Below, piece after piece: positions 7,101 through 8,504 of a stretch of DNA of 8,504 bases. The DNA comes from a candidate division WOR-1 bacterium RIFOXYB2_FULL_48_7. GTDB lineage: Bacteria; Margulisbacteria; WOR-1; O2-12-FULL-45-9; XYB2-FULL-48-7. The notes under the pieces are model-generated. The model searched no databases. It had not been told where the DNA came from and saw only the letters and a program-made list of their open reading frames with translations. The DNA lies in contig MEUF01000041.1 in NCBI GenBank assembly GCA_001771615.1, positions 4,792-13,295 on the forward strand. The letters run 5' to 3'. Within the stretch, counting starts at the first letter, position 1, and the number at the start of each line of letters is the position of its first letter. A program made the translations under genes and the position numbers.

Positions 7101-8504
7101 GAGATAGTGTTTTCTCATTTTGCGAAGTACATGACCTGGAAGATTTGGTCCTGGACAGAGCCCAAAATCGGAGGGTATTGGCGGGTATGGACCCAAATTG
7201 GTCAACCAATGTGGGTCATATGGTTGGATTCATGCTTTCTTCCGGACGTCGCTCTGTTTCTTCGCGTGTAGCGGCTCCGCCAACAAAGGTTGAGCAATTT
7301 GTTGGTGAAGCTGTCGCCCTGGCCGGAGACAATCGATATATTCCGGAGGTAGTCACCCTATTTTTGGAGCGATTTACCCTTGATGAGCGGCCAGATGCCT
7401 TGCAGCAATTAATCAGCCAAAATCGTCAATTAGCCGGGCTGATTGTCCGGAGTGCAGTTGGTAAGCATACCGAAGTTACGGCGGTCTTAAACAGACTGCC
7501 CTCAAAAACAGCCGCGGAGCTGATTGAGGCTGAGCTTGCTTTGGTCAGCGATACTTTGCTGGCCGATCAAACTGCTTTGGCGGAATTCCGCCGCCTTGAT
7601 AATTTTGGTGCACTTAAAGGTTGTTTTGAACTGCGGCCAACCGAAGGTGGGGCAGGGATAGTTATTTCTCCAATTTGGGAGGCGCTTTCTCCCCATGGCA
7701 AGGCGGAATTTTTTCGCGTCTTCCGCCTCTATTGTTTGACTGTCAGGGAAATGTTCACAGAGATGCTCCCGCTTGCCTTTGCCAGAAAAATGAGAGAGCT
7801 GCCGCCGGCAGAATTGGCAGAATTAAGCCGGGTTGTTCCCGCAGATGTTAAAGAATTCCTTAAAGTGCGTCATATCGTCGACCTTCAGGCCGATTATGAT
7901 CCGAGCAAGTTTCCGTTGCCATCAACGACCAAAGCCTGTCCCTGGGATCCGGCTTTTGGGCAGGAACCTGAAGAACTTGGCGTGGTTATAGATTTTCTGG
8001 CAAGAATAAACGAATATGCCATTGAGCATTGGGGTGAGGTCCCATATTCCTGCCAAATGCAGCAGGCTTTTACCGACGCTTGCCCGTTTGACGAGCTGCC
8101 GGCCGCTTTTCGAGCGCTCTGGTGCGATGAGCCAACTGTCGCTGCGACAATTATTCGGACCGTTAAATTTCATGAAGGTGCCCGGCAGATGCTTTCAGGT
8201 TTAACTCCCGCTCATCTGGCACATCTTCTGGATGTTGCCATCGTCGGGTTGCCGGCGTTCAATAACCGTGATGGCCTGGAACTTTTTGATCACTACGACA
8301 GCGGCGCGCTGGTGCGCGGACTTTGTCTGTTGCCGAAAGAAAGGGTGGCAGAGGCACTGCAGCAGGTTCAGCCGATGACACTGGCCAGGGTGTTTGATCA
8401 GATCTATGCGGTGACATTTTTACTGACGGAAAAAAGGCGAAGAACCTACCTGGCCAACCTCCTTACAGAAATATTAGTCGAGGAAGGGATGCTGGCTGAT
8501 CATG
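4166..8504 (+). CDS. Giant alpha-helical repeat protein of unknown function (3' end outside window)
   Basis: I do not recognise this protein. The frame runs 1446 codons plus one base to the window edge with no stop, and the nearest upstream in-frame stop is TGA at 4130. ATG 4166 is chosen because the next in-frame ATG (4313, residue 50) would cut off the first repeat's W28 and W32, and no GTG or TTG lies between. No Shine-Dalgarno is visible. There is no signal peptide and no convincing membrane helix, so it is probably cytoplasmic and almost wholly helical. Repeat units open with W-x3-W-G-x2-P-[ST] and an A-R-x-[WF]-A helix, then an [IL]-[ND]-L-x-A-L-Y-L-[IV]-D-x-x-x-A-L helix. Opening residues are W28, W247, W445, W630 and W854, with degenerate units at M1008 and W1260. 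Most units close with a [WF]-x2-L helix 32-39 residues before the next opening W. No catalytic motif or enzyme domain is apparent. An alpha-solenoid scaffold is the simplest inference. The reading frame is very secure; the function is open. Confidence 0.9.
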   Translation, partial: MGKFTHIHLFRPGRRVNLHQFPAFTFGWQARWGIPPSINALTAARDWARMQRSHQFGLEGNPHLTGSEIAEANIDLRALCAVDQEVALHVLERSNGRHRRLAGEFTKGKASFRNEVCRALLTTGINDRQQAYRLYCVVSILSEIANFKPDDFARMVLDGNLAVPLLERFSQPGVIAQYLEWFRQGFDDYSPVLRIILVSARERQLHRPLWEALSPDAQEFYLDCLSEADEIARLVDIARRGAALPGWKAEWGDLPSDADIANARAFATAARVAYPDYAVPGLAYDAHEKEINLAALWLIDREIALAVFAYASGIHDDLITGMRSLESRGLLAEVTAGLVSMPGCGPARAIRSYLWAVFGSFEKAADFLNRYNLGFGLLKQYTTLRSELNLVAGGFLRFLDRHGRQQELFAQLTLEELRLLNELLPDSLSIDLPGSPAAASPEIGWQAEWGERPSPQAMAAASRWAQETRMSEDIMRPRTCESARQNKINLRALYLVDPDLLIIVLRQAHGCHSQVTIELGEHFFFACLASPLLLSGGINELARFMATFGILGPENELKVLRKYQLLRDYIIGACRADGCDAAYVLMIFITMEITAAEWNTLPDEAKQALRRLSPEMGEPEEQRTSPAIDWNPNWGEAPTPQAVEAVRRWAEQTRREARDGGDNWMNSPQLAEKAIRAGVDLFILLLVDTELAIWLIGSADGNHYEVGEGLGICSAAEEISTAQHARIIYLLGTLFFREEPAANNTEQIRRSILSIYHMFVAPVNPVEVAGRLLYESGLIQQLVDVFIASGIAEAAEMLGWIMIYLNQSNQALSFWATLKNEAREALVKADVVWCRIVNQQWEESLRKTTSPSVWQVEWGEAPSSQTMASAREFYAEFQPQLSEVNPTDVANEAVGRGLDFGALYLIDPVFALDMLACIQGRHDEALRGLMRHSPAFMALLIRGLLDPSPELLALGGEMPFYAAVALTMLTKIRFSGTWGDSVFSFCEVHDLEDLVLDRAQNRRVLAGMDPNWSTNVGHMVGFMLSSGRRSVSSRVAAPPTKVEQFVGEAVALAGDNRYIPEVVTLFLERFTLDERPDALQQLISQNRQLAGLIVRSAVGKHTEVTAVLNRLPSKTAAELIEAELALVSDTLLADQTALAEFRRLDNFGALKGCFELRPTEGGAGIVISPIWEALSPHGKAEFFRVFRLYCLTVREMFTEMLPLAFARKMRELPPAELAELSRVVPADVKEFLKVRHIVDLQADYDPSKFPLPSTTKACPWDPAFGQEPEELGVVIDFLARINEYAIEHWGEVPYSCQMQQAFTDACPFDELPAAFRALWCDEPTVAATIIRTVKFHEGARQMLSGLTPAHLAHLLDVAIVGLPAFNNRDGLELFDHYDSGALVRGLCLLPKERVAEALQQVQPMTLARVFDQIYAVTFLLTEKRRRTYLANLLTEILVEEGMLADH
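4244..4453 (+). repeat. Protein repeat core 1 (residues 27-96)
   Basis: It opens GWQARWGIPPS with W28 and W32, followed by AARDWA. The conserved helix is INLRAL-like (NIDLRALCAVDQEVALHVL), with D83 55 residues after W28. Its unit closes with LWEALSP (W210), 37 residues before the next opening W. Confidence 0.8.
4901..5104 (+). repeat. Protein repeat core 2 (residues 246-313)
   Basis: It opens GWKAEWGDLPS with W247 and W251, followed by ANARAFA. The conserved helix is INLAALWLIDREIALAVF, with D300 53 residues after W247. The closing helix is LFAQLTLEEL, with F409 in the aromatic position, 36 residues before the next unit. Confidence 0.85.
5495..5695 (+). repeat. Protein repeat core 3 (residues 444-510)
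   Basis: It opens GWQAEWGERPS with W445 and W449, followed by AASRWA. The conserved helix is INLRALYLVDPDLLIIVL, with D497 52 residues after W445. The closing helix is EWNTLPDEAKQAL with W598, 32 residues before the next unit. Confidence 0.85.
6050..6268 (+). repeat. Protein repeat core 4 (residues 629-701)
   Basis: It opens DWNPNWGEAPT with W630 and W634, followed by AVRRWA. The conserved helix is VDLFILLLVDTELAIWLI, with D688 58 residues after W630. The closing helix is FWATLKNEAREAL with W815, 39 residues before the next unit. Confidence 0.83.
6722..6925 (+). repeat. Protein repeat core 5 (residues 853-920)
   Basis: It opens VWQVEWGEAPS with W854 and W858, followed by ASAREF. The conserved helix is LDFGALYLIDPVFALDML, with D907 53 residues after W854. 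The opening DNA (6725-6745) differs from that of core 3 (5498-5518) at one base in 21. Confidence 0.85.
7187..7375 (+). repeat. Degenerate protein repeat core 6 (residues 1008-1070)
   Basis: MDPNWS (M1008 to S1013) matches the WNPNWG opening of core 4, with Met in place of the first Trp and Ser in place of Gly. A YIPEVVTLFLERF helix puts E1061 53 residues after M1008, where the other cores have Asp. Recognition rests mainly on spacing, so it is tentative. Confidence 0.4.
7943..8170 (+). repeat. Degenerate protein repeat core 7 (residues 1260-1335)
   Basis: WDPAFGQEP keeps the W-x3-aromatic-G-x2-P pattern (W1260, F1264, G1265, P1268). The later ALWCDEPTVAATII helix puts D1321 61 residues after W1260. 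The region preceding it, LPPAELAEL, resembles the closing helix of unit 2. Confidence 0.5.

Noticed and set aside
1..8504. CRISPR array, tRNA or rRNA gene, insertion sequence or integration site
   Set aside because: I saw no regularly spaced short direct repeats, no tRNA-like cloverleaf, no transposase coding and no terminal inverted repeats. Almost every base is coding.

Overview
The window looks like a bacterial chromosome segment of moderate GC using the standard genetic code. No frame needs TGA recoding, and TGA ends the first gene. Everything I can support lies on the plus strand and is packed tightly: a 4-base overlap, then a 1-base gap, then a 41-base gap. The MEP-pathway gene at the left edge points to a bacterium. 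The rest has the feel of an uncultivated or candidate-phylum genome, but I cannot place it taxonomically from sequence alone.

Left edge (1-335): the C-terminal third of IspE, the isoprenoid-precursor kinase. Its stop overlaps the start of the next gene. Positions 332-4124 hold two tandem paralogous DUF2207-family membrane proteins. Each has a signal peptide, a beta-rich extracytoplasmic domain, one central membrane helix, a cytoplasmic helical block, a cluster of about four membrane helices, and a Gly-rich C-terminal tail ending in an uninterrupted glycine run plus a final Trp. The glycine codons at the end of the first paralog contain a strong Shine-Dalgarno sequence for the second.

Right half (4166-8504): one uninterrupted reading frame of at least 1446 codons that leaves the window without a stop. 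Reading codon by codon I found no stop. The protein is a large, probably soluble, alpha-helical repeat protein that I do not recognise. It has five clear units of about 185-224 residues, each opening with W-x3-W-G and carrying a conserved LYLID-like helix 52-58 residues later. Two degenerate units follow the same spacing. An inverted repeat spans its start codon, and no Shine-Dalgarno is visible there.

The first three genes are spaced like a translationally coupled operon. The giant gene could be read from the same transcript, because the hairpin between them has no U-tract and no clear promoter is visible, but a functional link is not shown. The main candidate for something undescribed is the giant repeat protein together with the structured start region in front of it.
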